From contig NZ_JAOEBG010000016.1 in assembly GCF_029836165.1 (NCBI RefSeq), forward strand, positions 62,001 to 126,000: a stretch of DNA of 64,000 bases, in the 5' to 3' direction. The stretch comes from Pseudomonas sp. GD04091. GTDB taxonomy: Bacteria > Pseudomonadota > Gammaproteobacteria > Pseudomonadales > Pseudomonadaceae. Below are positions 49,328 through 59,727 of the stretch, piece by piece. The notes below the pieces were generated by a model. The model was not told the origin of the DNA. It saw only the letters and a program-made list of their open reading frames with translations, and did not search any database. Position 1 is the stretch's first letter. The number at the start of each line of letters is the position of its first letter. Both the position numbers and the translations under genes were made by a program.

Positions 49328-52300
49328 TTAGTTACCGCTGGAGTTCAGCGCTTCGGTCAGTGCGGCTTCCACCTCACTGGCGCTCACACGCAGCGGCTTG
49401 TCGGCATCACGGCGACGCTTGCGCTCGCTGTGGTAGGCCAGACCGGTACCCGCCGGGATCAGACGACCCACGACCACGTTCTCTTTCAGGCCGCGCAGGT
49501 AATCGCGCTTGCCGGTGACGGCCGCTTCGGTCAGTACGCGGGTGGTTTCCTGGAAGGAAGCCGCGGAGATGAACGATTCGGTCGACAGCGACGCCTTGGT
49601 GATACCCAGCAGCACGCGCGAGAACTTCGAGATGAACTTGTCTTCGCCAGCGAGACGTTCGTTCTCGACCAGCACCTGAGTCAGTTCCATCTGGTCGCCC
49701 TTGATGAAGCTGGAGTCGCCGGACTCGGTGATCTCAACTTTACGCAGCATCTGACGCAGGATGGTCTCGATGTGCTTGTCGTTGATCTTCACGCCCTGCA
49801 GACGGTAAACGTCCTGGATCTCGTTGACGATGTACTTGGCCAGCGCGCTCACACCCAGCAGACGCAGGATGTCGTGCGGATCGCTCGGACCATCGGAGAT
49901 GACTTCGCCGCGGTTTACCTGTTCGCCTTCGAAGACGTTCAGGTGGCGCCACTTCGGAATCAGCTCTTCGTACGGATCGCTACCGTCGGTCGGGGTAATG
50001 ACCAGACGGCGCTTGCCCTTGGTTTCCTTGCCGAAGGCGATGGTGCCGCTGACTTCAGCCAGGATCGAGGCTTCTTTCGGACGACGCGCTTCGAACAGGT
50101 CGGCAACGCGCGGCAGACCACCGGTGATGTCACGGGTCTTCGACGTCTCTTGCGGGATACGCGCGATAACGTCACCAACACCGATCTGAGCACCGTCAGC
50201 CACACCGACGAGGGCGTTGGCCGGCAGGAAGTACTGGGCCGGTACGTCGGTACCTGGCAGGTACAGATCCTTGCCAGCAGCATCGACCATCTTGATTGCC
50301 GGACGGATTTCCTTGCCGGCGGCAGGGCGATCCTTGACGTCCATCACTTCGATGTTGGTCAGGCCGGTCAGTTCGTCGGTCTGACGCTTGATGGTGATGC
50401 CTTCTTCCATGCCCACGAAGGTCACGGTACCTTTCAGTTCGGTAACGATCGGGTGGGTGTGCGGGTCCCACTTGGCGACGATGGCGCCAGCTTCGACCTT
50501 CTCACCTTCCTTGACCGAAATCACCGCACCGTATGGCAGCTTGTAGCGCTCACGCTCACGACCGAACTCGTCGGCAATGGCCAGCTCGCCGGAACGCGAC
50601 ACGGCAACCAGGTTGCCATCGGCACGCTCGACCTGCTTCAGGTTGTGCAGACGCACCATACCGCCGTTCTTCACCTGGACGCTGTCGGCAGCCGAGGTAC
50701 GGCTTGCAGCACCACCGATGTGGAACGTACGCATGGTCAGCTGGGTACCCGGCTCACCGATGGACTGGGCAGCGATAACGCCGACAGCTTCACCGATGTT
50801 CACCTGGTGACCGCGAGCCAGGTCGCGACCGTAGCACTTGGCGCAGATGCCGTAGCGGGTTTCGCAGCTGATCGGCGAACGCACGACCACTTCATCGATA
50901 CTGTTCAGCTCGATGAACTCGACCCACTGCTCGTCGACCAGGGTGCCAGCCGGAACAATGACGTCCTCGGTGCCTGGCTTGAACACGTCACGGGCGATGA
51001 CACGGCCCAGTACGCGCTCACCCAGCGGCTCGACAACGTCGCCGCCTTCGATGTGCGGAGTCATCAGCAGGCCGTGGTCGGTGCCGCAGTCGATCTCGGT
51101 CACGACCAGATCCTGCGCCACGTCTACCAGACGACGAGTCAGATAACCGGAGTTCGCGGTCTTCAATGCGGTATCCGCCAGACCCTTACGAGCACCGTGA
51201 GTCGAGATGAAGTACTGCAGTACGCTCAGACCTTCACGGAAGTTCGCGGTGATCGGCGTCTCGATGATCGAGCCGTCCGGCTTGGCCATCAGGCCACGCA
51301 TACCGGCCAGCTGACGGATCTGGGCCGCGGAACCACGAGCACCGGAGTCGGCCATCATGTACATCGAGTTGAAGGACTCTTGCTCGACTTCCTTGCCCTC
51401 GCGGTCGATGACCTTCTCTTTCGAGAGGTTGGCCATCATCGCCTTGGACACTTCGTCGTTCGCCTTCGACCACAAGTCGATGACCTTGTTGTACTTCTCG
51501 CCCTGGGTTACCAGGCCGGAGGCGTACTGGCTCTCGATTTCCTTCACTTCATCGGTAGCGCTGTCGATGATGCGAGCCTTCTCATCCGGGATGACGAAGT
51601 CGTTCACACCGATCGAAACACCGGAGATGGTCGAGTAGGCGAAACCGGTGTACATCAGCTGGTCAGCGAAGATCACGGTCTCTTTCAGACCAACCACGCG
51701 ATAGCACTGGTTGATCAGCTTGGAGATCGCCTTCTTCTTCATCGGCTGGTTCACCACGTCGTACGGCAGGCCTGCCGGTACAACCTGGAACAGCAGCGCA
51801 CGGCCGACGGTGGTGTCGACGATACGGGTGTTCTTGGTGACGCTGCCATCACGGTCGTTCACGGTCTCGTTGATACGGACCTTGATTTTCGCGTGCAGGG
51901 CGGCTTCGCCGGCGCGGAATACGCGGTCGACTTCCTGCAGGTCGGCGAATACGCGACCTTCGCCCTTGGCGTTGATGGCTTCACGGGTCATGTAGTACAG
52001 ACCCAGTACAACGTCCTGCGACGGAACGATGATTGGCTCACCGTTGGCTGGCGACAGGATGTTGTTGGTCGACATCATCAGCGCGCGCGCTTCAAGCTGG
52101 GCTTCCAGGGTCAGAGGCACGTGAACGGCCATCTGGTCACCGTCGAAGTCGGCGTTGTACGCGGCACAGACCAGCGGGTGCAGCTGGATTGCCTTACCTT
52201 CGATGAGCACAGGCTCGAACGCCTGGATACCCAGACGGTGAAGGGTTGGTGCACGGTTGAGCAGTACGGGGTGTTCGCGAATCACTTCGGCGAGAACGTC

Positions 52301-53527
52301 CCACACCTCTGGCAGCTCGCGCTCGACCATCTTCTTGGCAGCCTTGATGGTGGTCGCCAGACCACGCATTTCCAGCTTGCCGAAGATGAACGGTTTGAAC
52401 AGCTCGAGAGCCATCTTCTTCGGCAGACCGCACTGATGCAGACGCAGGGTCGGGCCTACGGTAATTACCGAACGGCCGGAGTAGTCCACGCGCTTACCGA
52501 GCAAGTTCTGACGGAAGCGACCTTGCTTACCTTTGATCATGTCGGCCAGGGACTTCAGCGGACGCTTGTTCGAGCCAGTGATGGCGCGACCGCGACGGCC
52601 GTTGTCGAGCAGGGCGTCGACCGCTTCCTGCAGCATGCGCTTTTCGTTGCGCACGATGATGTCTGGCGCCGACAGATCGAGCAGGCGCTTCAGACGGTTG
52701 TTACGGTTGATCACCCGACGATACAGGTCGTTCAGGTCGGAGGTCGCAAAGCGACCGCCATCCAGCGGAACCAGCGGACGCAGGTCCGGCGGCAGCACTG
52801 GCAGGACGGTCAGGACCATCCACTCAGGCAGGTTGCCCGAGCCCTGGAAAGCTTCCATCAGCTTCAGGCGCTTGGACAGCTTCTTGATCTTGGTTTCCGA
52901 GTTGGTCTGCGGAATCTCTTCACGCAGGCGACCGATCTCGTGCTCCAGGTCGATGGCGTGCAGCAGCTCGCGGACAGCCTCGGCACCCATGCGGGCGTCG
53001 AAGTCGTCACCGAACTCTTCCAGCGCTTCGAAGTACTGCTCGTCGTTGAGCAGCTGACCCTTCTCGAGGGTGGTCATGCCCGGATCGATCACTACGTAGC
53101 TCTCGAAGTAGAGCACGCGCTCGATGTCACGCAGGGTCATGTCCATCAGCAGGCCGATACGGGACGGCAGCGACTTCAGGAACCAGATGTGGGCGACCGG
53201 CGAGGCCAGTTCGATGTGCGCCATGCGCTCACGACGAACCTTGGCCAGGGCGACTTCAACGCCGCACTTCTCGCAGATCACGCCGCGGTGCTTGAGGCGC
53301 TTGTACTTGCCGCACAGGCACTCGTAGTCCTTGACTGGGCCAAAGATCTTGGCGCAGAACAGGCCGTCACGCTCAGGCTTGAACGTACGGTAGTTGATGG
53401 TTTCCGGCTTTTTGACTTCACCGAACGACCACGAACGGATCATTTCAGGCGACGCCAGACCGATGCGGATGGCGTCGAACTCTTCGACTTGACCCTGGTT
53501 TTTCAGCAAATTCAGTAGGTCTTTCAA
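49328..53527 (-). CDS. rpoC: RNA polymerase beta-prime subunit
   Basis: 1399 residues. Zinc-binding CLCGKYKRLKHRGVICEKCG (about 70-88), catalytic NADFDGDQMAVH (about 456-467) binding Mg2+, a second cysteine set in CETRYGICAKCYG (about 895), and bridge/trigger-helix sequences such as MAKPDGSIIETPITANFREG. Length as in Pseudomonas (1399). It follows rpoB by 64 bases in the rif operon. A 1430-residue open frame on the other strand is only a codon-bias shadow. Confidence 0.99.
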   Translation of the reverse strand: MKDLLNLLKNQGQVEEFDAIRIGLASPEMIRSWSFGEVKKPETINYRTFKPERDGLFCAKIFGPVKDYECLCGKYKRLKHRGVICEKCGVEVALAKVRRERMAHIELASPVAHIWFLKSLPSRIGLLMDMTLRDIERVLYFESYVVIDPGMTTLEKGQLLNDEQYFEALEEFGDDFDARMGAEAVRELLHAIDLEHEIGRLREEIPQTNSETKIKKLSKRLKLMEAFQGSGNLPEWMVLTVLPVLPPDLRPLVPLDGGRFATSDLNDLYRRVINRNNRLKRLLDLSAPDIIVRNEKRMLQEAVDALLDNGRRGRAITGSNKRPLKSLADMIKGKQGRFRQNLLGKRVDYSGRSVITVGPTLRLHQCGLPKKMALELFKPFIFGKLEMRGLATTIKAAKKMVERELPEVWDVLAEVIREHPVLLNRAPTLHRLGIQAFEPVLIEGKAIQLHPLVCAAYNADFDGDQMAVHVPLTLEAQLEARALMMSTNNILSPANGEPIIVPSQDVVLGLYYMTREAINAKGEGRVFADLQEVDRVFRAGEAALHAKIKVRINETVNDRDGSVTKNTRIVDTTVGRALLFQVVPAGLPYDVVNQPMKKKAISKLINQCYRVVGLKETVIFADQLMYTGFAYSTISGVSIGVNDFVIPDEKARIIDSATDEVKEIESQYASGLVTQGEKYNKVIDLWSKANDEVSKAMMANLSKEKVIDREGKEVEQESFNSMYMMADSGARGSAAQIRQLAGMRGLMAKPDGSIIETPITANFREGLSVLQYFISTHGARKGLADTALKTANSGYLTRRLVDVAQDLVVTEIDCGTDHGLLMTPHIEGGDVVEPLGERVLGRVIARDVFKPGTEDVIVPAGTLVDEQWVEFIELNSIDEVVVRSPISCETRYGICAKCYGRDLARGHQVNIGEAVGVIAAQSIGEPGTQLTMRTFHIGGAASRTSAADSVQVKNGGMVRLHNLKQVERADGNLVAVSRSGELAIADEFGRERERYKLPYGAVISVKEGEKVEAGAIVAKWDPHTHPIVTELKGTVTFVGMEEGITIKRQTDELTGLTNIEVMDVKDRPAAGKEIRPAIKMVDAAGKDLYLPGTDVPAQYFLPANALVGVADGAQIGVGDVIARIPQETSKTRDITGGLPRVADLFEARRPKEASILAEVSGTIAFGKETKGKRRLVITPTDGSDPYEELIPKWRHLNVFEGEQVNRGEVISDGPSDPHDILRLLGVSALAKYIVNEIQDVYRLQGVKINDKHIETILRQMLRKVEITESGDSSFIKGDQMELTQVLVENERLAGEDKFISKFSRVLLGITKASLSTESFISAASFQETTRVLTEAAVTGKRDYLRGLKENVVVGRLIPAGTGLAYHSERKRRRDADKPLRVSASEVEAALTEALNSSGN

Positions 53528-53591
53528 GGCCTTTCCTCCTGGCGGAGCAGGGAGCGGGCATTACCTGCCCCACTCCCCTTCGCGTCACGTG

Positions 53592-56500
53592 TTATTCGGT
53601 TTCCAGATCGATATCGATACCGAGCGAACGGATCTCTTTGATCAACACGTTGAAGGACTCGGGCATGCCCGGCTCCATACGGTGATCGCCATCCACGATG
53701 TTCTTGTACATCTTGGTACGGCCGTTCACGTCGTCCGACTTCACTGTGAGCATTTCTTGCAGAGTGTATGCCGCGCCGTATGCTTCCAGCGCCCACACTT
53801 CCATCTCCCCGAAACGCTGACCACCGAACTGTGCCTTACCACCCAGCGGCTGCTGGGTAACCAGGCTGTAGGAACCAGTGGAACGCGCGTGCATCTTGTC
53901 GTCCACCAAGTGGTTCAGCTTGAGCATGTACATGTAACCAACGGTCACTGGACGCTCGAACTTGTTGCCGGTACGGCCGTCGAACAGCTGCATCTGGCCG
54001 CTTTCCGGCAGGTCTGCCAGTTTCAGCATGGCCTTGATCTCACGTTCCTTGGCACCATCGAAGACCGGAGTTGCCATTGGCACGCCTTTCTTCAGGTTGT
54101 TCGCCAGGGCCATGATTTCCGCGTCGGTGAACTCTTCCAGGTTCTCCTGACGGCCACCGATCTCGTTGTAGATCTCGGTGAGGAAGCCACGCAGCTCAGC
54201 GGCTTTACGCTGCTCTTCGATCATGCGGTCGATCTTCTCGCCCAGACCCTTGGCCGCGAGGCCCAGGTGGGTTTCGAGGATCTGCCCGACGTTCATACGC
54301 GAAGGTACGCCCAGCGGGTTCAGTACGACGTCGACCGGAGTACCGTTGGCGTCGTGCGGCATGTCTTCGACCGGCATGATCACCGAGACGACACCCTTGT
54401 TACCGTGACGACCGGCCATCTTGTCACCCGGCTGGATGCGACGGCGGATTGCCAGGTAGACCTTGACGATCTTCAGTACGCCCGGTGCCAGGTCATCGCC
54501 CTGCTGCAGCTTGCGCTTCTTGTCTTCGAACTTGTCGTCCAGCAGACGGCGACGATCGACGATGTACTGCTGAGCCTTTTCCAGCTGCTCGTTCAGTGCA
54601 TCTTCGGCCATGCGCAGTTTGAACCACTGGCCGTGCTCCAGACCGTTCAGCACGTCGTCGGAGATCACGGTACCTTTCTTCAGGCCCGCACCACCGTCGA
54701 CCACCTGGCCGTTCAGAGCGGAACGCAGACGCTCGAAGGTTGCGCCTTCGACGATGCGGAACTCTTCGTTCAGGTCCTTGCGGATCTCGTCCAGCTGCAT
54801 CTTCTCGATGGCCAGGGCGCGGCTGTCGCGCTCCACGCCGTCACGGGTGAAGACCTGTACGTCGATGACGGTACCCTTGGTGCCGGTCGGCACGCGCAGG
54901 GAGGTGTCTTTGACGTCGCTGGCCTTCTCGCCGAAGATCGCACGCAGCAGTTTTTCTTCCGGAGTCAGCTGGGTCTCGCCTTTCGGGGTGACCTTGCCGA
55001 CCAGGATATCGCCGGCGCCGACTTCGGCACCTACGTAGACGATACCGGCCTCGTCCAGCTTGTTCAGCGCAGCTTCACCCACGTTCGGGATGTCCGCGGT
55101 GATTTCCTCTGGGCCGAGCTTGGTGTCACGCGCCACGCAGGTCAGTTCCTGGATGTGGATCGTGGTGAAGCGGTCTTCCTGAACCACACGCTCGGACAGG
55201 CAGATGGAGTCTTCGAAGTTGAAGCCGTTCCACGCCATGAACGCGATGCGCATGTTCTGACCCAGAGCCAGCTCACCCATGTCGGTGGATGGACCATCGG
55301 CCATGATGTCGCCACGTGCGACCACATCACCTTTGCTCACCAGCGGACGCTGGTTGATGCAGGTGTTCTGGTTCGAACGGGTGTATTTGGTCAGGTTGTA
55401 GATATCAACACCGGCTTCACCGGTCTCGACTTCGTCGTCAGCCACGCGAACGACGATACGGCTGGCGTCGACCGAATCGATCACACCACCGCGGCGAGCG
55501 ACCACGCAGACACCGGAGTCACGGGCGACGTTGCGCTCCATGCCGGTACCTACCAGCGGCTTGTCGGCGCGCAGGGTCGGAACAGCCTGACGCTGCATGT
55601 TCGAACCCATCAACGCACGGTTGGCGTCGTCGTGCTCGAGGAACGGAATCAGCGAGGCAGCGACGGAAACAACCTGCTTCGGCGATACGTCCATCAGGGT
55701 GACGTCTTCCGGCGCCTTGACGGTGAATTCGTTCAGGTGACGGACCGCTACCAGCTCGTCGATCAGTTGCTTCTTGTCGTTCATCGCGGCCGAAGCCTGA
55801 GCGATGACGTGGTCAGCCTCTTCGATCGCCGACAGGAACACGATGTCGTCGCTGACCACGCCTTCCTTCACCACACGGTACGGGCTTTCCAGGAAGCCGT
55901 ACTGGTTGGTGCGGGCATAGGCCGCCAGGGAGTTGATCAGACCGATGTTCGGACCTTCAGGGGTCTCGATCGGGCACACGCGGCCGTAGTGGGTCGGGTG
56001 TACGTCACGGACTTCGAAGCCTGCGCGCTCACGGGTCAGACCACCTGGGCCGAGTGCGGAGACACGGCGCTTGTGGGTGATCTCGGAAAGCGGGTTGTTC
56101 TGGTCCATGAACTGCGAGAGCTGGCTGGAACCGAAGAACTCCTTCACCGCCGCCGCGACCGGCTTGGCGTTGATCAGGTCCTGCGGCATCAGGCCTTCGC
56201 TTTCAGCCATCGACAGACGCTCTTTGACCGCGCGCTCTACACGCACCAGGCCAACGCGGAACTGGTTCTCGGCCATCTCGCCGACGCAACGCACGCGACG
56301 GTTACCCAGGTGGTCGATGTCGTCGACGATGCCTTTGCCGTTACGGATATCGACCAGGGTCTTGAGAACCTCGACGATGTCTTCCTTGCTCAGCACGCCC
56401 GAACCTTCGATCTCGGTACGACCGATACGACGGTTGAACTTCATGCGGCCGACGGCGGACAGGTCGTAACGCTCGGCGCTGAAGAACAGGTTGTTGAACA

Positions 56501-57665
56501 GGGTCTCGGCGGCATCCTTGGTTGGCGGCTCGCCTGGACGCATCATGCGATAGATCTCGACCAGAGCTTCCAGCTGGTTGCTGGTGGTGTCGATCTTCAG
56601 GGTATCCGAGATGAACGGACCGCAGTCGATGTCGTTGGTGTACAGAGTCTCGATGCGCACGACCTGAGCCTTGGCGATCTTGATCAGCAGCTCGGTGGTC
56701 AGCTCGGTGTTGCACTCGGCCAGGATCTCGCCGGTCGCCGGATGCACGATGGCCTTGGCGGTGGTGCGACCCAGTACGTACTCCATCGGCACGTCCAGCT
56801 CTTTCACGCCAGCCTTTTCCAGCTGGTTGATGTGGCGCGCGGTAATACGGCGGCCCTGCTCGACGATGACCTTGCCGCTGCCGTCATGGATGTCCATGAC
56901 CGCGACTTCACCACGCAGACGCTGTGGCACCAGCTCCAGGCTCAGCTTTTCGCCGGAGATGTGGAACACGTTGGTGGTGTAGAAGGTGTTCAGCACTTCC
57001 TCAGTGCTGTAGCCCAGCGCGCGCAGCAGTACCGAGGCCGGCAGTTTGCGGCGACGGTCGATACGCACGAACACGCAGTCCTTCGGGTCGAACTCGAAGT
57101 CCAGCCACGAACCGCGGTAAGGGATGATGCGAGCGGAGTACAGCAGCTTGCCGGAGCTGTGAGTCTTGCCACGGTCGTGGTCGAAGAACACACCTGGCGA
57201 ACGGTGCAGCTGGGACACGATCACACGCTCGGTACCGTTGATAACGAAGGTACCGTTCTCAGTCATCAGGGGGATTTCACCCATGTAGACTTCTTGCTCT
57301 TTGATGTCCTTGATCGCTTTGTTCGACGATTCCTTGTCGAAGATGATCAGGCGCACCTTCACACGCAGCGGGACCGCGAAGGTCACACCACGCAGGACAC
57401 ATTCCTTCACATCGAACGCCGGCTCGCCCAGGCGATAGCCGACGTACTCCAGGGCAGCATTGCCGGAGTAGCTGATGATCGGGAATACCGATTTGAAGGC
57501 CGCATGCAGGCCGACGTCGCGGAACTGGTCCTTGGATGCTCCCGCCTGCAGGAATTCGCGATACGAATCCAGCTGGATGGCCAGGAGGTAAGGCACATCC
57601 ATGACGTCCGGCAACTTGCTAAAGTCCTTGCGGATACGTTTTTTCTCAGTGTATGAGTAAGCCAT
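53592..57665 (-). CDS. rpoB: RNA polymerase beta subunit
   Basis: 1357 residues from MAYSYTEKKRIRKDFSKLPD. The rifampicin cluster reads QFMDQNNPLSEITHKRRVSA with the wild-type Asp, His and Ser positions, so no rpoB-based rifampicin resistance is predicted. Other family marks are HPTHYGRVCPIETPEGPNIG and GDKMAGRHGNKGVVS. The frame has one earlier Met pair, which I leave out. Preceded by a 220-base spacer with an attenuator-like hairpin. Confidence 0.99.
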   Translation of the reverse strand: MAYSYTEKKRIRKDFSKLPDVMDVPYLLAIQLDSYREFLQAGASKDQFRDVGLHAAFKSVFPIISYSGNAALEYVGYRLGEPAFDVKECVLRGVTFAVPLRVKVRLIIFDKESSNKAIKDIKEQEVYMGEIPLMTENGTFVINGTERVIVSQLHRSPGVFFDHDRGKTHSSGKLLYSARIIPYRGSWLDFEFDPKDCVFVRIDRRRKLPASVLLRALGYSTEEVLNTFYTTNVFHISGEKLSLELVPQRLRGEVAVMDIHDGSGKVIVEQGRRITARHINQLEKAGVKELDVPMEYVLGRTTAKAIVHPATGEILAECNTELTTELLIKIAKAQVVRIETLYTNDIDCGPFISDTLKIDTTSNQLEALVEIYRMMRPGEPPTKDAAETLFNNLFFSAERYDLSAVGRMKFNRRIGRTEIEGSGVLSKEDIVEVLKTLVDIRNGKGIVDDIDHLGNRRVRCVGEMAENQFRVGLVRVERAVKERLSMAESEGLMPQDLINAKPVAAAVKEFFGSSQLSQFMDQNNPLSEITHKRRVSALGPGGLTRERAGFEVRDVHPTHYGRVCPIETPEGPNIGLINSLAAYARTNQYGFLESPYRVVKEGVVSDDIVFLSAIEEADHVIAQASAAMNDKKQLIDELVAVRHLNEFTVKAPEDVTLMDVSPKQVVSVAASLIPFLEHDDANRALMGSNMQRQAVPTLRADKPLVGTGMERNVARDSGVCVVARRGGVIDSVDASRIVVRVADDEVETGEAGVDIYNLTKYTRSNQNTCINQRPLVSKGDVVARGDIMADGPSTDMGELALGQNMRIAFMAWNGFNFEDSICLSERVVQEDRFTTIHIQELTCVARDTKLGPEEITADIPNVGEAALNKLDEAGIVYVGAEVGAGDILVGKVTPKGETQLTPEEKLLRAIFGEKASDVKDTSLRVPTGTKGTVIDVQVFTRDGVERDSRALAIEKMQLDEIRKDLNEEFRIVEGATFERLRSALNGQVVDGGAGLKKGTVISDDVLNGLEHGQWFKLRMAEDALNEQLEKAQQYIVDRRRLLDDKFEDKKRKLQQGDDLAPGVLKIVKVYLAIRRRIQPGDKMAGRHGNKGVVSVIMPVEDMPHDANGTPVDVVLNPLGVPSRMNVGQILETHLGLAAKGLGEKIDRMIEEQRKAAELRGFLTEIYNEIGGRQENLEEFTDAEIMALANNLKKGVPMATPVFDGAKEREIKAMLKLADLPESGQMQLFDGRTGNKFERPVTVGYMYMLKLNHLVDDKMHARSTGSYSLVTQQPLGGKAQFGGQRFGEMEVWALEAYGAAYTLQEMLTVKSDDVNGRTKMYKNIVDGDHRMEPGMPESFNVLIKEIRSLGIDIDLETE

Positions 57666-57810
57666 CAGCATTCCCCAGCTTGGTCACCTGCTTGTTTGGC
57701 ATCTCCCGGCGGGAGCAGCCGAAAATCGTGCAAACCACTTGGTTTGCGCCACCCTCTTGGGTGTCTTGCAGCGCGTTATCGGGGCCGACCTGATCGGCCA
57801 CCAATAACGG

Positions 57811-57839
57811 AAAAAGGCCGGTGGCATAAGCCACCAGCC
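57811..57839 (-). terminator. Attenuator-like hairpin between rplL and rpoB
   Basis: In the minus-strand RNA GGCUGGUGGC pairs with GCCACCGGCC (one G-U pair, 4-nt loop; 57816-57839), followed by UUUUU. This placement mirrors the rplL-rpoB attenuator of E. coli that lowers rpoBC relative to rplJL. The rest of 57666-57884 shows no other feature. Confidence 0.75.
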
Positions 57840-57884
57840 ATCAGCCCTTCGCTCAACGCTCGGACTGGAGTCGCAAAGTCGAAA

Positions 57885-58253
57885 TTACTTCAGCTCGACT
57901 TTAGCGCCAGCTTCTTCCAGCTTCTTCTTCGCGTCTTCAGCGGCTTCTTTCGAAACGCCTTCAGCGATAACCTGAGGAGCGCCGTCGACTTTCTCTTTGG
58001 CTTCTTTCAGGCCCAGACCGGTCAGCTCGCGAACAGCCTTGATCACGTTGACTTTCTTGTCGCCAGCTTCGGTCAGAACGACGTTGAACTCGGTCTGCTC
58101 TTCAGCAGCGGCGGCAGCAACAGCTGGGCCAGCGGCAACAGCGGCAGCAGCGGTAACGCCGAAGGTTTCTTCCATCGCTTTGATCAGTTCAACAATTTCC
58201 AGAACGGTTTTCTGGCCGATCGCTTCGATGATTTGCTCGTTAGTCAGAGACAT
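57885..58253 (-). CDS. rplL: 50S ribosomal protein L7/L12
   Basis: 122 residues: N-terminal dimerisation domain (SLTNEQIIEAIGQKTVLEIV), Ala-rich hinge (about 34-51), C-terminal factor-binding domain (KVNVIKAVRELTGLGLKEAK). Several copies form the ribosome stalk on L10. It follows rplJ by 80 bases. Confidence 0.98.
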   Translation of the reverse strand: MSLTNEQIIEAIGQKTVLEIVELIKAMEETFGVTAAAAVAAGPAVAAAAAEEQTEFNVVLTEAGDKKVNVIKAVRELTGLGLKEAKEKVDGAPQVIAEGVSKEAAEDAKKKLEEAGAKVELK

Positions 58254-58333
58254 GACTATGTATTCCTGTATTGGGGTGACAGCCTACGCGGCCATCAAAT
58301 TAAACGTTTGATTTCGAAAGAGACTACGCAGCC

Positions 58334-58834
58334 TTAGGCGGCAGCGGCTTCTTTCTGGTCGCGCAGAGCTGCCAGAGTACGAGCCAGCTTGCTGGTTGCA
58401 CCTTGGATCACGCTCATCAGCTGTGCGATAGCCTCGTCGCGAGTTGGCAGGGTTGCCAGCACGTCGATCTGGTTAGCGGCAAGGAACTTGCCGTCGAACG
58501 CAGCTGCCTTGATCTCGAACTTGTCCTGACCCTTGGCGAACTCTTTGAACAGACGGGCAGCAGCGCCCGGGTGTTCGTTGGAGAAGGCGATCAGGGTCGG
58601 GCCTTTGAACGCATCGTTGAGGACCGAGAACTCGGTGCCTTCAACAGCGCGCTTGAGCAGGGTGTTACGTACGACACGTACGTAAACGCCAGCTTCGCGG
58701 GCCTCTTTACGGAGTCCGGTCATTGCGCCTACAGTCACACCACGGGCATCGGCCACGACAGCGGACAGAGCGACTTTGGCAGCCTCGTTGACTTCAGCGA
58801 CGATGGCCTTCTTGTCTTCGAGTTTAATTGCCAC
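58334..58834 (-). CDS. rplJ: 50S ribosomal protein L10
   Basis: 166 residues. The frame is open to 58921, but the family start is VAIKLEDKKAIVAEVNEAAK with a GTG codon at 58834 and AGGAGT eight bases before it, so I use that. L10 anchors the L7/L12 stalk and in E. coli represses rplJL translation at the leader described next. Confidence 0.97.
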   Translation of the reverse strand: MAIKLEDKKAIVAEVNEAAKVALSAVVADARGVTVGAMTGLRKEAREAGVYVRVVRNTLLKRAVEGTEFSVLNDAFKGPTLIAFSNEHPGAAARLFKEFAKGQDKFEIKAAAFDGKFLAANQIDVLATLPTRDEAIAQLMSVIQGATSKLARTLAALRDQKEAAAA

Positions 58835-59031
58835 GGGTTTACTCCTGGTTTCTACCGTTTCATCTGGCCGAAGCCGGATGTCGTTTTGGTGTCTGATTCG
58901 CGAACGAATCGGGAGCACCATCTGCGTAGGCTTGTCGTTTAAGGCTTGCGCCGCCTACGGTCTTGGATAGCCCCCGCCAGGCAGGGACCCCAATTTAGTA
59001 GCCGGTGCGACCAGGTCGCACCGACCGAGCA
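58835..59031 (-). promoter_or_regulatory. rplJ leader region (probable L10 autoregulatory site)
   Basis: A 197-base spacer between rplA and rplJ. The minus-strand RNA has a GATTC-GTTCGC-GAATC hairpin (58894-58909) and a GCCGGATG/CGGCCAG-type stem near 58865. Position and hairpins match the L10 leader of other gammaproteobacteria; the fold was judged by eye only. Confidence 0.5.
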
Positions 59032-59727
59032 TTACACGTCCAGCGAGCTCTGATCGATGACCAGACCTGGGCCCATGGTGGTGCTCAGGGTAACGCGCTT
59101 GACGTAGATACCTTTCGAGGAAGCCGGCTTGATACGCTTCAGATCGGCGATCAGGGCTTCAACGTTTTCCTTCAGCTTGCCGGCTTCGAAGCCAACCTTG
59201 CCAACGGAGGTGTGGATGATACCGTTCTTGTCGGTACGGTAGCGAACCTGACCAGCCTTGGCGTTTTTCACGGCAGTGGCTACGTCCGGGGTCACGGTAC
59301 CTACTTTCGGGTTAGGCATCAGGCCGCGAGGACCCAGAACCTGACCCAGCTGACCTACAACGCGCATGGCATCAGGGGATGCGATGACGACGTCATAGTT
59401 CAGGTCGCCGCCTTTCATTTCGGCAGCCAGATCGTCCATACCTACGCGGTCAGCGCCGGCAGCCAGAGCGGCTTCAGCAGCTGGACCCTGGGTGAAGACG
59501 GCAACGCGAACGGTCTTGCCAGTGCCGTGCGGCAGCACGGTAGCGCTGCGAACGACCTGGTCGGATTTACGCGGGTCAACACCCAGGTTTACGGCGATGT
59601 CGTACGACTCGACGAATTTGGCAGTCGGCAGCGAAGCCAGCAGAGCGGCGGCTTCTTCGAAGTTGTAGGCCTTGCCTGCTTCGATTTTCTCGGCGATAGC
59701 CTTTTGGCGCTTGGTCAGCTTAGCCAT
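59032..59727 (-). CDS. rplA: 50S ribosomal protein L1
   Basis: 231 residues; MAKLTKRQKAIAEKIEAGKA start, GRGLMPNPKVGTVTPDV-type signature present as GPRGLMPNPKVGTVTPDVAT. It forms the mobile L1 stalk at the E site and represses rplKA in E. coli. Its ATG overlaps the rplK stop by one base (TAATG). Confidence 0.98.
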   Translation of the reverse strand: MAKLTKRQKAIAEKIEAGKAYNFEEAAALLASLPTAKFVESYDIAVNLGVDPRKSDQVVRSATVLPHGTGKTVRVAVFTQGPAAEAALAAGADRVGMDDLAAEMKGGDLNYDVVIASPDAMRVVGQLGQVLGPRGLMPNPKVGTVTPDVATAVKNAKAGQVRYRTDKNGIIHTSVGKVGFEAGKLKENVEALIADLKRIKPASSKGIYVKRVTLSTTMGPGLVIDQSSLDV

